Origin: Xenorhabdus griffiniae
GTDB lineage: Bacteria; Pseudomonadota; Gammaproteobacteria; Enterobacterales; Enterobacteriaceae
Direction of reading: 5' to 3'
Assembly (NCBI RefSeq): GCF_001028135.1
Contig: NZ_LDNM01000003.1
Span: forward strand, 62,001 to 126,000
Length of the DNA: 64,000 nucleotides
How positions within the stretch are numbered: the stretch's first letter is position 1; every line of letters starts with the position of its first letter. The position numbers and the translations under genes were made by a program. The notes beneath the pieces were generated by a model. That model did no database searches and was not told where the DNA came from. It worked only from the letters and a program-made list of their open reading frames with translations. Below, in pieces: positions 29,465 to 40,603 of this stretch.

Positions 29465-31630
29465 TTATTGGCCTGTTTCGAGTCGGGCATAAGCGGCCAC
29501 CAACCACTTAATGCCTTCGCCCTGAAACGCGATTTGCAAGCGGCAATGCTCCCCACTGCCTTCTATATTGATAATCGTCCCTTCACCAAATTTGGGATGG
29601 CGTACACGCTGTCCAAGTGCATAACCACTGTCATTGGCACTGACAGGCGTACCCAGTCGTCTGTGGCTGACCGGACGGGATACCGTTGCCCGCAAGCGAA
29701 CTTCTGCCACGCATTCTGTCGGTAATTCTCCAATAAAACGAGATGGGCGATGATGCACTTCCTTGCCATATAAACGACGGCTTTCCGCATAAGTCAGCGT
29801 CAGTTTTGCCATCGCCCGGGTAACGCCTACATAGGCCAGACGACGCTCTTCTTCCAGCCGACCGCCTTCTTCGATGGACATCTGACTCGGAAACATGCCC
29901 TCTTCCATACCGACAATAAAAACTTGCGGGAATTCCAAACCCTTCGCTGAGTGCAAGGTCATCAGTTGCACTGCATCCTGATAGGCATCTGCCTGACCTT
30001 CCCCCGATTCAAGTGCGGCATGGGAAAGAAAGGCTTGCAATGGCAGCAGGTTTTCATCTTCATCCTGATAGCTGAATTGGCGGGTTGCCGTGACCAATTC
30101 TTCAAGGTTTTCGATACGCGCTTGCGCCTTTTCGCCTTTCTCCTGTTGATACATCGCCCATAGGCCAGAATCACGGATAATGCGATCGGTCTGCACATGC
30201 AACGACATCTCCTGCGTTTCCGTTTCCAGCGCATCAATCAATTCGATGAAGCGTTGCAGCGCAGATGCCGCACGGCCAGCCAGCACTTTTTCCTGTATCA
30301 ATCCCTGACTACTTTCCCACAAGGTTTTTTGCTGATCCCGCGCCACCTGGCGCACAACATCAAGCGTTCTGTCACCAATGCCACGCGTCGGGGTATTCAC
30401 CACACGTTCAAAAGCAGCATCATCGTGACGGTTTGATACCAGACGCAAATAAGACAAGGCATCTTTGATTTCCTGACGTTCGAAGAAACGCTGACCACCA
30501 TAAATGCGGTAAGGCATGGAAGCCTGCAACAAGGCTTCTTCCAGTACGCGGGATTGGGCATTACTGCGATACAGGATCGCACACTCTTTCAGTGCACCGC
30601 CATTATCCAGCCAATGCTTGATACGGCCGACAACATAACGGGACTCATCCAATTCATTGAAGGCGCAATAAAGCGAAATTGGCTCTCCCTCGCTGCCTTC
30701 TGTCCACAAATTCTTGCCCAAACGATCACTGTTATGAGCAATCAGGACATTGGCCGCTTTCAGGATATTACTGGTCGAACGGTAATTCTGTTCCAGACGG
30801 AGCGTTTCCGCTCCCTGAAAATCCTTGAGGAAACGCTGGATATTTTCTACCTGCGCACCACGCCAGCCATAAATGGACTGGTCATCGTCTCCGACAATCA
30901 TGACCTTACCGCTATCACCAGCCAGAAGACGAATCCAGGCGTATTGAATGCTGTTGGTATCCTGAAATTCATCCACCAGAATATTCGTGAAGCGTTCACG
31001 ATAATGTTGCAGGATTTGTGGCTTATTCAGCCAAAGTTCATGGGCGCGTAGCAACAATTCAGCAAAATCCACCAGCCCTGCGCGGTCACACGCTTCCTGA
31101 TAAGCCTGGTAGATTTTCTGCCAAGTTGCCTCTACCGGATTGCCATAGCTTTCAATGTGTTGTGGACGCAATCCTTCATCTTTTTTGCCATTGATGTACC
31201 ACATCCCCTGACGGGAAGACCACTGTTTTTCATCCAGATTCATCGCTTTGATGATACGTTTGATGAGGCGGTGTTGATCTTCGCTGTCAAGGATCTGAAA
31301 ATCCTGCGGCAGATTTGCATCAAGGTGATGAGCGCGCAGCAAGCGGTGAGCAAGTCCATGGAATGTACCGATCCACATTCCGCCCTGGCTGGTGCCAATC
31401 AGGTTTTCGATTCGGTGCCGCATCTCAGCAGCCGCTTTATTGGTAAACGTGACTGCCATAATGGAAAATGGCGAGGCATTTTCAACTGACAGTAACCAAG
31501 CGATCCGATGTACCAACACGCGCGTTTTACCACTGCCAGCCCCAGCCAGCACCAGCATGTTACTACGGGATGCGGCGACCGCTTCACGTTGTTTATCATT
31601 GAGGCTTTCGAGCAGATAAGAAACGTCCAT
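29465..31630 (-). CDS. uvrD: DNA helicase II UvrD
   Basis: 721 residues, close to E. coli (720). Superfamily 1A motifs: LNDKQREAV (Q motif), AGAGSGKTRVLVHR (I), VDEFQDTN (II), VGDDDQSIYGWRGA (III), LEQNYRS (IV) and VGVTRA (VI). The C-terminal Tudor-like tail has GQRVRHPKFGEGTI. It unwinds DNA in nucleotide excision repair and mismatch repair (partner of MutL). A LexA-like sequence lies 17-32 nt upstream of the ATG. Confidence 0.98.
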   Translation of the reverse strand: MDVSYLLESLNDKQREAVAASRSNMLVLAGAGSGKTRVLVHRIAWLLSVENASPFSIMAVTFTNKAAAEMRHRIENLIGTSQGGMWIGTFHGLAHRLLRAHHLDANLPQDFQILDSEDQHRLIKRIIKAMNLDEKQWSSRQGMWYINGKKDEGLRPQHIESYGNPVEATWQKIYQAYQEACDRAGLVDFAELLLRAHELWLNKPQILQHYRERFTNILVDEFQDTNSIQYAWIRLLAGDSGKVMIVGDDDQSIYGWRGAQVENIQRFLKDFQGAETLRLEQNYRSTSNILKAANVLIAHNSDRLGKNLWTEGSEGEPISLYCAFNELDESRYVVGRIKHWLDNGGALKECAILYRSNAQSRVLEEALLQASMPYRIYGGQRFFERQEIKDALSYLRLVSNRHDDAAFERVVNTPTRGIGDRTLDVVRQVARDQQKTLWESSQGLIQEKVLAGRAASALQRFIELIDALETETQEMSLHVQTDRIIRDSGLWAMYQQEKGEKAQARIENLEELVTATRQFSYQDEDENLLPLQAFLSHAALESGEGQADAYQDAVQLMTLHSAKGLEFPQVFIVGMEEGMFPSQMSIEEGGRLEEERRLAYVGVTRAMAKLTLTYAESRRLYGKEVHHRPSRFIGELPTECVAEVRLRATVSRPVSHRRLGTPVSANDSGYALGQRVRHPKFGEGTIINIEGSGEHCRLQIAFQGEGIKWLVAAYARLETGQ

Positions 31631-31646
31631 AATTACCGTCAGTTGT

Positions 31647-31662
31647 GAGTATTTTTATACAG
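31647..31662 (-). promoter_or_regulatory. Possible LexA box of uvrD
   Basis: CTGTATAAAAATACTC on the minus strand agrees with the LexA consensus CTGTATATATATACAG at 12 of 16 positions. It sits just upstream of uvrD, an SOS gene in E. coli. The second half-site is degenerate (ACTC for ACAG), so regulation may be weak or lost. Confidence 0.45.
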
Positions 31663-31676
31663 ATTTCAGTCTGAAA

Positions 31677-32393
31677 TTATATCAGTGCTATCAAAGAAGC
31701 CAAATCAGAAATCTCAATATGTGGAACCAAACGTCCTTCAGGTTCCTGCATCAGATTTTTATTTTCGATGTTAATCCAGCAAGCTTGCATACCACTGCAA
31801 AGTGCGCCTTCTACATCTGTAGTCAGATTATCCCCCACATGCAGGATCTGATTTATAGGCAGATTGAGCCGCTCTGCCGCGAGCTGGTACATATCAGGGT
31901 AAGGTTTGGCGCGCCCATCTATGCCCGCTTTCAATACAAATTCAAAATAACGGGCAAGCCCGCATGCAGCCGGTTCAGCGTTCCCATTGGTAATTGCCAC
32001 TAACGGCATTTTTTCCGCCAGTACGGACAACGTCTTATGAGTCGATTCAGGAACCGTGATTTGGTTACGCCAGTACGTAAAACAGGACATGATTTCATTC
32101 GTACCGCATACCGCCTCTTCATGATTGAAACCCTGGTGGGCAAACATGAGTTCTGCGGATTGTCGCCGCCATGAAGTCACATCATGATAAATCTCCGGTT
32201 CCCGTTCAAGAACCGCCTGGCGGTATAAATGCAGATCTTCATAGCCAAAGTGACCGAATTTGGCATCGTACTGCCTGATAAAACACAACACTTCTTTTTC
32301 GGTTTTATCGATGACCGGATGATTATCGTAAAGCGTATCATCCAGATCGAATGTCATCGCAGAAAACGGCGCGACAGGCCGATAAAAACGCAT
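31677..32393 (-). CDS. yigB: FMN / pyrimidine phosphatase YigB (HAD family)
   Basis: 238 residues. The nucleophile motif [10 protein letters not shown] is at about residues 15-24, AITNGNA is motif II, and [13 protein letters not shown] is motif IV. In E. coli YigB is one of the phosphatases that dephosphorylate the riboflavin precursor 5-amino-6-(5-phosphoribitylamino)uracil, and it also acts on FMN. Its ATG overlaps the xerC stop by one nucleotide (TAATG). It is the distal gene of the dapF-DUF484-xerC-yigB run. Confidence 0.93.
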   Translation of the reverse strand: MRFYRPVAPFSAMTFDLDDTLYDNHPVIDKTEKEVLCFIRQYDAKFGHFGYEDLHLYRQAVLEREPEIYHDVTSWRRQSAELMFAHQGFNHEEAVCGTNEIMSCFTYWRNQITVPESTHKTLSVLAEKMPLVAITNGNAEPAACGLARYFEFVLKAGIDGRAKPYPDMYQLAAERLNLPINQILHVGDNLTTDVEGALCSGMQACWINIENKNLMQEPEGRLVPHIEISDLASLIALI

Positions 32394-33307
32394 TATGATT
32401 TTCCTCGTTTGGCTCTGGGGTGGGCCACATCATAGACTTTGGTCAGGTGCTGAAAATCCAGATGAGTATAGATCTGGGTGGTCGACAAATTCGCGTGACC
32501 CAGTAATTCCTGTACTGCTCGCAGATCGCCGCTGGACTCCAGAATATGTGTGGCAAAAGAGTGACGCAATTTATGAGGGTTAACATGGCTGCTAACACCT
32601 TGCCGAATCCCCCACTGTTCAAATCGTTTCTGTACATTACGGGCAGAGAGACGTTTGCCGCTTTTGGTGGAAATGAACAGCGCATTATCTTCCGGTTCAA
32701 GTAATTCCCGCATTTCCAGCCAACGCCGGAGCCATTCCTGCGCCATACGGCCGAACGGCACTTTACGCTCTTTGCTGCCCTTGCCATATACCCAAACGTC
32801 CCCAGCTTCCAAATCCAAATGGCGGCAATCCAGGCCCACCAGTTCAGACAAACGCAATCCCGCTCCGTACATCACTTCCAGCATGGTTCTGTCACGCACT
32901 GACAGCGGATCGTTCAGATTAATATTGAGCAGTTGGTTAACTTCATCCACATCCATATTTTTAGGTAAGTGGCGTTTTTTACGTGGGGTACTGACGGTTT
33001 TAGCCGGATTAGCTGCCAGCTTATTTTGCATTACCATCCAGTCAAGAAAACTACGCAGAGAAGAAAAGCGTAAAGCAAGGCTGGCAGACTGCAAGCCTGC
33101 CCGCCGACTGCGGGAGGCAAACATTTTGACTTTAGCCGGATCTAACTCCTGCCACTCACGTATCCCCATCTCCCGTGACATTTCCGCCAAAACGGCCAAA
33201 TGGCGTCGATAGTTCGTGATCGTGACAGGGCTTAAACGTCGCTCAACCCGCAAATAGTGCAAGAAGTCTTCCACGGGCGCTAACAGTAAATCAATCGGCT
33301 GAGTCAT
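32393..33307 (-). CDS. xerC: Tyrosine recombinase XerC
   Basis: 304 residues. An N-terminal SAM-like core-binding domain (about 10-95) is followed by the catalytic domain with [18 protein letters not shown] (first Arg), [13 protein letters not shown] (His-x-x-Arg), and [17 protein letters not shown], which ends in the nucleophilic tyrosine. With XerD it resolves chromosome dimers at dif. It overlaps the DUF484 gene by 4 nt (ATGA). Housekeeping, not a mobile-element integrase, as shown by its dapF-xerC-uvrD context. Confidence 0.97.
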   Translation of the reverse strand: MTQPIDLLLAPVEDFLHYLRVERRLSPVTITNYRRHLAVLAEMSREMGIREWQELDPAKVKMFASRSRRAGLQSASLALRFSSLRSFLDWMVMQNKLAANPAKTVSTPRKKRHLPKNMDVDEVNQLLNINLNDPLSVRDRTMLEVMYGAGLRLSELVGLDCRHLDLEAGDVWVYGKGSKERKVPFGRMAQEWLRRWLEMRELLEPEDNALFISTKSGKRLSARNVQKRFEQWGIRQGVSSHVNPHKLRHSFATHILESSGDLRAVQELLGHANLSTTQIYTHLDFQHLTKVYDVAHPRAKRGKS

Positions 33308-34023
33308 GCGCGTTCAATCCAACGGGACAACAAATCCGGCAACAGCTTCGCCAAATGGGCGAGAATGTCAGTTCCCATGCTTTCGTGATAGTGCTGTTTA
33401 TTATGACTATTGAAAATGACCATGCCCAACTCCCCTCGTGATCCCAAAAGGGAAATCGCCACGGAGCCAACATGACGGGCCTGTGGCATCAACAATAAAA
33501 TCTCTGGGCCATGCAAGCGGCCAAGATAATGATTTTTTTCACCGAATCGTTTAATGCGAACGGCTTCAAAAGCCTGACGGGAAATCGCCAGCTCCGGCAC
33601 ATTCAGTGGTGCGCCAATATGCCATTGATCACCGAACAACCGAATATAACTGTTACTTAATCCCAATGTTTTTGACCATGAACTTAAGCAGGAAAGAAAG
33701 TCCTGTAAACTCTTGGCGCCAGAGAGATCTGTCAGTAATTGCAATAGGCTACTGAACAGCACTTCATTCTGTTTCGCCTGCTCTATCAAATGGTTCAGAT
33801 CGTCTTCCAGATAACAGATACGTTTCCTCTGGCGGTTCATATGCCATTCCATTAAAGAAACACATTCCCGCACTGGATGAGGAACTCTTATCTTATCGAC
33901 CATATTGGCATTACGGATAAAAAAATCTGGATTATTCAATAAATAATCCACGACTGTCTGATCATCCAACCTGTTTCCAATGTGCAATGGATCGTCTTTT
34001 TTACTCATTTTCCAATGCCCCAT
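33304..34023 (-). CDS. yigA: DUF484 protein (YigA)
   Basis: 239 residues. The N-terminal [19 protein letters not shown] and [19 protein letters not shown] are diagnostic of DUF484, which has a coiled segment followed by a GAF-like domain (about 90-235). The function is unknown; the gene is always found between dapF and xerC in enterobacteria. A start five codons later (MSKKDD) is equally possible. It overlaps xerC by 4 nt. Confidence 0.92.
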   Translation of the reverse strand: MGHWKMSKKDDPLHIGNRLDDQTVVDYLLNNPDFFIRNANMVDKIRVPHPVRECVSLMEWHMNRQRKRICYLEDDLNHLIEQAKQNEVLFSSLLQLLTDLSGAKSLQDFLSCLSSWSKTLGLSNSYIRLFGDQWHIGAPLNVPELAISRQAFEAVRIKRFGEKNHYLGRLHGPEILLLMPQARHVGSVAISLLGSRGELGMVIFNSHNKQHYHESMGTDILAHLAKLLPDLLSRWIERA

Positions 34024-34056
34024 ATTTCAAGAGAGACTCAGCGAACACAGAATCAA

Positions 34057-34881
34057 TCACAAATGAATCGTACCATCATAGACATGGGTTGCAGGTCCCG
34101 TCATAAAAAGTGGTTTGCCCTGCCCATCCCAGCGAATTTGCAGTATCCCACCCGGAAGATCAACCCGAACCTGATTATCCAACAGATCCTGCTGGATACC
34201 GACGGCTACTGCGGCACATGCACCGCTGCCACATGCCCGTGTCTCACCCGCACCGCGCTCAAAGACACGCAACCGAATATGGTTCCGATTTATTATCTGC
34301 ATGAAACCAATATTGGCGCGTTCAGGAAAACGTTCATGGCTTTCCAATACGGGTCCCAATATTTCCACTTCGGCAGTGTCCACATCCTCAACCTGTATGA
34401 CACAATGAGGATTTCCCATCGATACAGCGCCACAAAGTATCGTACGTTCGTTAGTACGAATAATATAGGTTTTCTCCGCCTTATTGGCGCGAAAGGGAAT
34501 ACGCTGCGGCTCAAAATCCGGCTCTCCCATGTTGACACAGACCTGGTCATCATTGGTGATGCTCAATATCATTTGGCCCGCTCGCGTGCTGACTTTGATA
34601 TCTCGTTTATTGGTCAACCCCTTGAGACGGACAAAACGGGCAAAACAACGTGCCCCATTACCACACTGGGAAACTTCACTGCCGTCAGCATTAAAAATGC
34701 GGTAGTGAAAGTCTAAGTCAGGATCATAGGGCGCTTCCACAATCAAAAGTTGATCAAAACCCACCCCAGTATTCCGGTTAGCCAGACGGCAAATTAACTC
34801 CGGAGAAAAATAAATATTTTGGGTCACGGCATCAACAACCATAAAGTCATTACCAAGACCATGCATTTTGGAGAACTGCAT
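34057..34881 (-). CDS. dapF: Diaminopimelate epimerase
   Basis: 274 residues from the ATG at 34881, which matches E. coli ([13 protein letters not shown]); a start four codons upstream is possible. It interconverts LL- and meso-diaminopimelate for lysine and peptidoglycan. The two catalytic cysteines are in [12 protein letters not shown] (about 73) and [15 protein letters not shown] (about 217). It follows lptM in the same direction and precedes DUF484. Confidence 0.97.
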   Translation of the reverse strand: MQFSKMHGLGNDFMVVDAVTQNIYFSPELICRLANRNTGVGFDQLLIVEAPYDPDLDFHYRIFNADGSEVSQCGNGARCFARFVRLKGLTNKRDIKVSTRAGQMILSITNDDQVCVNMGEPDFEPQRIPFRANKAEKTYIIRTNERTILCGAVSMGNPHCVIQVEDVDTAEVEILGPVLESHERFPERANIGFMQIINRNHIRLRVFERGAGETRACGSGACAAVAVGIQQDLLDNQVRVDLPGGILQIRWDGQGKPLFMTGPATHVYDGTIHL

Positions 34882-34921
34882 ATACGACTCCAAGAGAAAT
34901 CACATCACCGAATCACTATCA

Positions 34922-35119
34922 TTAAGCATTCATCGATATATTGTCTTTAAAGAAGCTGTTTTTTAACAACTTTTCTGGCTGCACCTTATCCATTTTGTGC
35001 ATAGATACCTGTGTTGCAGATGTTTTTGCAGGAGGAAAATAGAGAGGCCCTTTCAGGCCACAACCAGCCAGAGAAAGTAATGTTATGATAGCCAGTGACC
35101 AACGAAGTTGTTTTTTCAT
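34922..35119 (-). CDS. lptM: LPS-assembly lipoprotein LptM (YifL)
   Basis: 65 residues. The signal peptide MKKQLRWSLAIITLLSLAGC ends in a lipobox LAGC, followed by the hallmark GLKGPLYFPP. LptM is an outer-membrane lipoprotein that helps LptD mature with its disulphides in place. It is divergent from cyaY and upstream of dapF, as in E. coli. Confidence 0.95.
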   Translation of the reverse strand: MKKQLRWSLAIITLLSLAGCGLKGPLYFPPAKTSATQVSMHKMDKVQPEKLLKNSFFKDNISMNA

Positions 35120-35197
35120 TATATTAATGCCTGTGATTCATACGCCAATACTCTCTATAATCGCAGCTAGACCCTGAAAAGCAAATAGGAAATAAAC

Positions 35198-35518
35198 ATG
35201 AACGATAGCGAATTTCATCAATTGGCTGATCAATTGATACTTCATCTTGAAGAGCAACTGGATAATTACGAAGGTGATGCGGATATTGACTATGAAACAA
35301 ATGGCGGTGTGATGACGCTGAGTTTTGAAAACGGCAGCAAAATCATTATTAACCGCCAGGAGCCTTTCCATCAGATATGGCTGGCAACCAAAAATGGCGG
35401 TTACCATTTCGATTATCGGGATAGCCAATGGATTTGTGACCGCAGTGGCCATGATTTTCTCTCCCTGCTGGCACAAGCCATTACTGAGCAAAGCGGTGAG
35501 CCGTTCCCATTTTCGTGA
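35198..35518 (+). CDS. cyaY: Frataxin-like iron-binding protein CyaY
   Basis: 106 residues. It starts [20 protein letters not shown] and has the acidic helix ([12 protein letters not shown]) that binds Fe2+, then [21 protein letters not shown]. CyaY modulates IscS in Fe-S cluster assembly. It is convergent with cyaA across a perfect hairpin. Confidence 0.97.
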   Translation: MNDSEFHQLADQLILHLEEQLDNYEGDADIDYETNGGVMTLSFENGSKIIINRQEPFHQIWLATKNGGYHFDYRDSQWICDRSGHDFLSLLAQAITEQSGEPFPFS

Positions 35519-35588
35519 CTATGTTTTATCAAAACCGCCTTTTATCAAAACCAAATAAAAACAATGAGTCGATGAAAGGTATCTAATA

Positions 35589-35614
35589 TAAGCGCCTGAT
35601 AAAACAGGCGCTTA
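35589..35614. terminator. Hairpin between convergent cyaY and cyaA
   Basis: A perfect 10-bp stem, TAAGCGCCTG/CAGGCGCTTA, encloses loop ATAAAA. It is GC-rich at its core. T-tracts are weak on both strands, but the site between two convergent stops argues for a bidirectional terminator. Confidence 0.7.
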
Positions 35615-35629
35615 GGATTATTGATAATA

Positions 35630-38248
35630 TCAATAGTGATAAAGCGAATGGTAAAGGTCACGTGCATGTGCCCTACAGGTTTGATCAAGGTGCCCATCAA
35701 TATGGAGCCTGGCATCCTTTGCTTCTATGCCATCCACTGGGTACACTCCCGCTATAAATGGAGTGGCATGGGTACGCTCACCTTTCTTAACGATTTGATA
35801 GAACTGCGGCAAGTTGAAATTGACAAAACTAGAGCCATAAGTGAAACGATCATGTGATGATGAATAAAATCGGCTGATATCTCGCACCAACTCTTCTTTA
35901 CTGCCTTCGCAATGGGAATAAATTTCCACCCGATTTGATTCATCAAGAATATAAATATTGAACCCTTGTTTGCTGTCAATATCTTCGAAAAAGAACTGGA
36001 TAATTCCTTCACAGGCAAAACCGTCGATGACAGACGGTAAGTGTTTTTCTTTGGTATCAACTTCGACTGGCAGACCATGCAATTTGGTGTTGGAAATCGC
36101 ACCATAGAATTCCACTGCATTTTCCAATTTTTGCACCGAAACGTTTAACCGTTCGAAGAATAGTCCCCATGTTTGCCCTGAAATGCGTAACGCCTTGAAA
36201 CGGTTTGGATCTTGTCGGTTGCTGGACAGGCGTAATTCTATACACTCCGAAACTAATTGCTGGATACGAGTGCAGATCAACCCACGCAAATGTTTGCTAT
36301 AACAGAATACTTCAACATCAGATGGCGGCGCTGCATCTTGATGCATTTTTCCCAATATGGTTTTTAATGCTTCCAATACCGATTGTTCACCACTGAAATG
36401 CAAGGTTCTCACTTCATTCCATGAATTGCGGTAAAGCAAATCAATACTACCTACCAGACATTGTTGCAACTCGCCAAAACTGAAAACATTCAGGTTCCTT
36501 AAGTCAAAACGAACGATTTGATCAGAAAATGCAGCCGTTGGATCTTGTTCTAAATTGACAATGATCGCCAAATGGCGAATTTCACAAGGACTATATAGTG
36601 CTTTTGGTGTGGGGGCAGGTAGACGGATTGAGAAGTGAGCGGCAATGTCATCCACCAAATCACATAATTTTTGCCTGTCACACTGAGATTCCCCGTGATG
36701 AATATGGAGCCGAGTTTCTTTAGCCAGCAGACCATTAAAATAGGTCCAGGAAACTAATTTATTCAGATAGCGATTGTATTCCAATGGTTGATAACCAATG
36801 ATCGATTCAATCGTGGGGGCATGGTTGTAAAGATACCAACCACTGCGGTTTACTCGCCCCGGAGGGACATAGATGAAAGTCAAATCCTTTTCCGACAGAT
36901 CCGGTGATATCTGAGGATTGACCAAAGTCACTTTACCGGGTAATGCTTCAAAAGCCGCATACAATTTACGGGTCAATACGCCAATATCTTGCGGGCTGGC
37001 ACTCACACTTAAATTATTACGGCGGGCAAAGCGGATTAAGTTGCGATAACTCTGCATCATGGTATCAAGCAATTCATTATGGGCATCACGTACTTGCTCA
37101 ATTTTCCATGCATGACGCTTATCCAGCATAGCCAGTTTCTCGTCATCCCAACCCCATTCGCGCACTAACTGGGACATAACCTGACGACGCCATCCTGTAC
37201 AGCCTTTATCATTCTGGCTTGCCAATAGTTTCTCGCATACCTTCAGATAAAAACAACGACGCGCCAAATCAAGGCGCGCAAGGTCGTTCGTGGCAATCAG
37301 ATAGCGGGTTACACGCTCCAGCATCATGCTATAGGCATCGAGACCAAACGAAACAATCGCACCATCATGAAAATATTGCTTCATTTCCATCGCCAGAAGT
37401 TTTCCATTGGGATACTCCCATGAATAAGCTTCCAACAGCAGGCTTTTCAATACAGCTTTATAAGGAGAGTCCACACTCTTGTAAAGCTGCCAGAGACTCG
37501 CCCCAAAATATTCCTCTGCGGATAATTCGCTCAAGCCGCCCAGATCTAACCATTCATTTGGTGTCAGCACGCCCTGGGCATAGAGAGAAAGAACGTACTC
37601 ATCATAATGAGCTTCCTCTTCTACCGGAACCATTGCCCATAATAAGCGTTTGCCAGCCAGACAAACCGCTGTACGATAAAATTCATCAAGCAGAAGGATA
37701 TGTTGGGTAGAACCGCAATCTTCACCGTTCAAACGACCACAGCTATTATGCCGAAAACGGTTTTCATCAATCAGAAAAAAAGTAACCTCAGTACCCAGTG
37801 AAGCCGCCCACTGTTCTATCAAGGTACATTTTTGTTCCAGTAACGCTTTCTCATCACTATCCAACCAAGATTGATGGCAGACCCAAATATCTAAATCAGA
37901 AGAACAACTTTGCCCGATAGAAGAAGTACTGCCCATGGAATAAATTCCCGTAATCGGCAATTCACCATTAGACGTATGTGACAATACATCTGGCAGGGCA
38001 CCAGTAAGCTGGCTATCCAGATCATTAATCCAAAACTGCTGTGCTTCATCAGGCATAAAAAAGCAGACGCCATGAGGAACGTCGCTTTTGATATAACCTG
38101 GCATCATTGAATGATGATAATGTAATAATACTGGAATTAAACTATAAACTTGCTTGAAAGCGTCACTCATTAAGCTCGTAGCGCGCTCTAATCTAAGTTG
38201 GTTAATTGCATCCAGTCGCTGCTTTAGCGTTTCAATATAGAGATACAA
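35630..38248 (-). CDS. cyaA: Class I adenylate cyclase
   Basis: 872 residues. It uses a TTG start at 38248, as E. coli cyaA does, and reads [20 protein letters not shown]. The N-terminal catalytic half has [20 protein letters not shown] (nucleotidyltransferase-type metal site). The C-terminal half is the regulatory part that responds to EIIA-Glc. The core is very close to E. coli to about residue 820 ([20 protein letters not shown] when read with one change); the last 50 residues differ fully and are longer than in E. coli (848 in total). A CRP site lies upstream. Confidence 0.97.
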   Translation of the reverse strand: MYLYIETLKQRLDAINQLRLERATSLMSDAFKQVYSLIPVLLHYHHSMMPGYIKSDVPHGVCFFMPDEAQQFWINDLDSQLTGALPDVLSHTSNGELPITGIYSMGSTSSIGQSCSSDLDIWVCHQSWLDSDEKALLEQKCTLIEQWAASLGTEVTFFLIDENRFRHNSCGRLNGEDCGSTQHILLLDEFYRTAVCLAGKRLLWAMVPVEEEAHYDEYVLSLYAQGVLTPNEWLDLGGLSELSAEEYFGASLWQLYKSVDSPYKAVLKSLLLEAYSWEYPNGKLLAMEMKQYFHDGAIVSFGLDAYSMMLERVTRYLIATNDLARLDLARRCFYLKVCEKLLASQNDKGCTGWRRQVMSQLVREWGWDDEKLAMLDKRHAWKIEQVRDAHNELLDTMMQSYRNLIRFARRNNLSVSASPQDIGVLTRKLYAAFEALPGKVTLVNPQISPDLSEKDLTFIYVPPGRVNRSGWYLYNHAPTIESIIGYQPLEYNRYLNKLVSWTYFNGLLAKETRLHIHHGESQCDRQKLCDLVDDIAAHFSIRLPAPTPKALYSPCEIRHLAIIVNLEQDPTAAFSDQIVRFDLRNLNVFSFGELQQCLVGSIDLLYRNSWNEVRTLHFSGEQSVLEALKTILGKMHQDAAPPSDVEVFCYSKHLRGLICTRIQQLVSECIELRLSSNRQDPNRFKALRISGQTWGLFFERLNVSVQKLENAVEFYGAISNTKLHGLPVEVDTKEKHLPSVIDGFACEGIIQFFFEDIDSKQGFNIYILDESNRVEIYSHCEGSKEELVRDISRFYSSSHDRFTYGSSFVNFNLPQFYQIVKKGERTHATPFIAGVYPVDGIEAKDARLHIDGHLDQTCRAHARDLYHSLYHY

Positions 38249-38904
38249 GAGTTTCGCCTGATATCAGTTCCAGTGCCTAAAGTAGTCCCCTGTTTCCGAT
38301 AACGCATGGTATTACAAGATTATTTAAAATTATTTTTACAAACTTATTGTCGGAAACGTGATCAATTTAACACCTTGCAATCAAAGCGTAAAGTACGCAA
38401 TACCATCTTTTCTCTTTACCTGCAATAGCCAAAACGCAATTAACTCATTGTAAAATATTAAGTTAATCACAAAACAGACACAATAATATGCTTTTTTAGT
38501 ATCACTATTACCGCTGATTATTTTTCATATCGCGGTTGTAAGATATTGTAAATACATCACTCTTTCATCAATATTTAATCGAATAATATTTTTCTTATTG
38601 TTAAATATTTTCAGCGCTTTTTATCATTAAGATAAACCCAAATTTCAATTTGCTTTTAAATCAATCTGTTTGTTTATTTTATCCATTCGAGCAAACTATT
38701 ATTTTAATATTTAAAATTATTTTTATTTCATAAACTGTATATCCATATACTATTTTGATTTCTTCTGGCTTTTTCGTCACTGGAAAAAAAATCATTGAGA
38801 TGTTAAAACTGGCACTATTTTCTCACTAATTGGTGGCTAACTGGTGGCTAAAAACCATTATTTCTCCATCAATTACCCAATATACTTACCTAATAGATTT
38901 ATCC
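38249..38904. promoter_or_regulatory. Divergent cyaA-hemC control region
   Basis: 656 nt without a gene. It holds the CRP site at 38354-38375 about 105 nt before the cyaA start. Very AT-rich sequence (38440-38800) follows, then an 11-bp tandem repeat (TGGTGGCTAAC/TGGTGGCTAAA) at 38831-38852 just before hemC. No clear -10/-35 pair for hemC could be assigned by eye. Confidence 0.5.
38354..38375 (-). promoter_or_regulatory. CRP binding site of cyaA
   Basis: On the minus strand TGTTAAATTGATCACG fits TGTGA-N6-TCACA with two changes. It appears the same as the known CRP site of the E. coli cyaA P2 promoter, including the flanking AAGG and TTT. It would give negative feedback by cAMP-CRP on cyaA. 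Confidence 0.8.
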
Positions 38905-39846
38905 ATGACAATGAAAACCATTCGCATCGCTACCCGCCAAAGCCCATTAGCTATGTGGCAAGCGCAATATGTTCAAAAGCAACTGAAACACTTTCATCCA
39001 GAACTGCAAGTAGAACTGGTTCCAATGGTGACACGCGGTGATATTATCCTCGACACGCCATTGGCAAAGGTAGGCGGCAAGGGGCTGTTTGTGAAGGAAC
39101 TGGAATTAGCGATGCTCGAAAAGCGAGCTGATATTGCCGTCCACTCCATGAAAGATGTCCCTGTCGAATTTCCTGATGGTTTGGGATTGGTCACAATCTG
39201 CGAACGGGATGATCCACGGGATGCTTTTGTTTCAGTAAAATACGCCTCGCTCGATGACCTACCGACTGGCAGTGTTGTGGGCACCTCCAGTTTACGTCGC
39301 CAGTGCCAAATCCGTCAGCGACGTCCTGATCTTGTCGTTCGTGACTTACGCGGTAATGTCGGGACCCGTCTGAACAAACTCGATAACGGCGATTATGATG
39401 CCATTATTCTTGCAACAGCGGGCCTGAAACGGCTGGGGCTGGAAGAACGCATTCGTATGCCATTAGAGCCTGAATTATTGCTGCCAGCCGTTGGTCAAGG
39501 GGCGGTAGGTATTGAGTGTCGGCTTGATGATCATCAAACCCGTGAACTGCTGCTGCCCCTGAACCACGCAAGAACAGAAGCTTGCGTTCTCGCTGAAAGA
39601 GCGATGAATACCCGCCTTGAAGGAGGCTGTCAGGTACCGATTGGCAGTTATGCCATCTGGCAGGGAGAAAATATTTGGTTACGTGCGCTTGTGGGTTCCC
39701 CTGATGGCACAGTGATCGTGCGCGGTGAAAGAGTGGTCTCACCCAAAGAGGCTCGTCAGGCGGGTATCGCATTGGCGGAAGAGTTATTGGAAAAGGGCGC
39801 ACGCCAGATCCTGGCGCACGTATACCAGAGGAACCTACCGAAATGA
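38905..39846 (+). CDS. hemC: Porphobilinogen deaminase (hydroxymethylbilane synthase)
   Basis: 313 residues from the ATG at 38905, equal to E. coli; the frame is open 75 nt further upstream but that stretch has no similarity. Polymerises four porphobilinogens. Substrate-binding arginines are in [16 protein letters not shown], and the dipyrromethane cofactor cysteine is in [30 protein letters not shown] is also conserved. It overlaps hemD by 4 nt and starts the hemCDXY operon. Confidence 0.97.
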   Translation: MTMKTIRIATRQSPLAMWQAQYVQKQLKHFHPELQVELVPMVTRGDIILDTPLAKVGGKGLFVKELELAMLEKRADIAVHSMKDVPVEFPDGLGLVTICERDDPRDAFVSVKYASLDDLPTGSVVGTSSLRRQCQIRQRRPDLVVRDLRGNVGTRLNKLDNGDYDAIILATAGLKRLGLEERIRMPLEPELLLPAVGQGAVGIECRLDDHQTRELLLPLNHARTEACVLAERAMNTRLEGGCQVPIGSYAIWQGENIWLRALVGSPDGTVIVRGERVVSPKEARQAGIALAEELLEKGARQILAHVYQRNLPK

Positions 39847-40583
39847 GCATTTTGATCACCCGCCCTGTCCCCGCAGGAGAGGAATTGGTCAAGCGACTGC
39901 GGTCTATTGGAAAATCAGCCTTCAGCGCCCCCCTCATTGAAATTCATCCGGGGGCAGATTTGCCATTACTGCGACAAAAGCTGCAATGGCTGTCTGCGGG
40001 AGATCGGGTTTTTCTATTATCAAAAAATGCGGTTCATTATGCCAATGAACAGCTTATTCAAGCAGGCCAATCATGGCCTGAACAGCTATCCTATTATGGG
40101 ATCGGCAAATCAACTTCCCTGATGTTTCATCAATTAACAGGATTGGAAATCTTCTATTCTAAGCAGGGTGAAACCAGTGAAGATCTGCTGCAACTCCCCA
40201 CTTTACAGTCAATGGACAATAAACAGATTTTATTGCTCCGAGGCAATGGCGGCCGCGAAGTGATTGCCTCCACATTAAGGCTCCGTGGAGGTGCAGTAGA
40301 TTACTGTGAATGTTATTCACGCCAGCCAGTCAAATACGATACAGCCGATTTCAATCGTCACTGGCAGCAGTGTGGTATAAAAACCATCGTTGTTACAAGT
40401 GGCGAAATGCTGCAACTGTTATATAACTTAGTCACGGATAGCGCTGGAAAAGCATGGTTACTGAATTGCAAGCTGATTGTGGTCAGCAAACGTCTTGCTG
40501 ATATCGCCCAGACTTTGGGCTGGCAAACAATACAAGTCGCCAAGAGTGCAGATAATGACGCCTTAATCCAGGCACTGGAATAA
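39843..40583 (+). CDS. hemD: Uroporphyrinogen-III synthase
   Basis: 246 residues. Closes and inverts ring D of hydroxymethylbilane. It starts [20 protein letters not shown] and has [20 protein letters not shown] in the middle and [14 protein letters not shown] in the second domain. The family is weakly conserved, but the position between hemC (ATGA overlap) and hemX settles the call. Confidence 0.95.
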   Translation: MSILITRPVPAGEELVKRLRSIGKSAFSAPLIEIHPGADLPLLRQKLQWLSAGDRVFLLSKNAVHYANEQLIQAGQSWPEQLSYYGIGKSTSLMFHQLTGLEIFYSKQGETSEDLLQLPTLQSMDNKQILLLRGNGGREVIASTLRLRGGAVDYCECYSRQPVKYDTADFNRHWQQCGIKTIVVTSGEMLQLLYNLVTDSAGKAWLLNCKLIVVSKRLADIAQTLGWQTIQVAKSADNDALIQALE

Positions 40584-40603
40584 ATTAATAGGGGATGTCC
40601 ATT

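Noticed and set aside
32393-33307. Tyrosine recombinase as evidence of a mobile element
   Set aside because: Sequence and dapF-xerC-uvrD context identify the housekeeping XerC.
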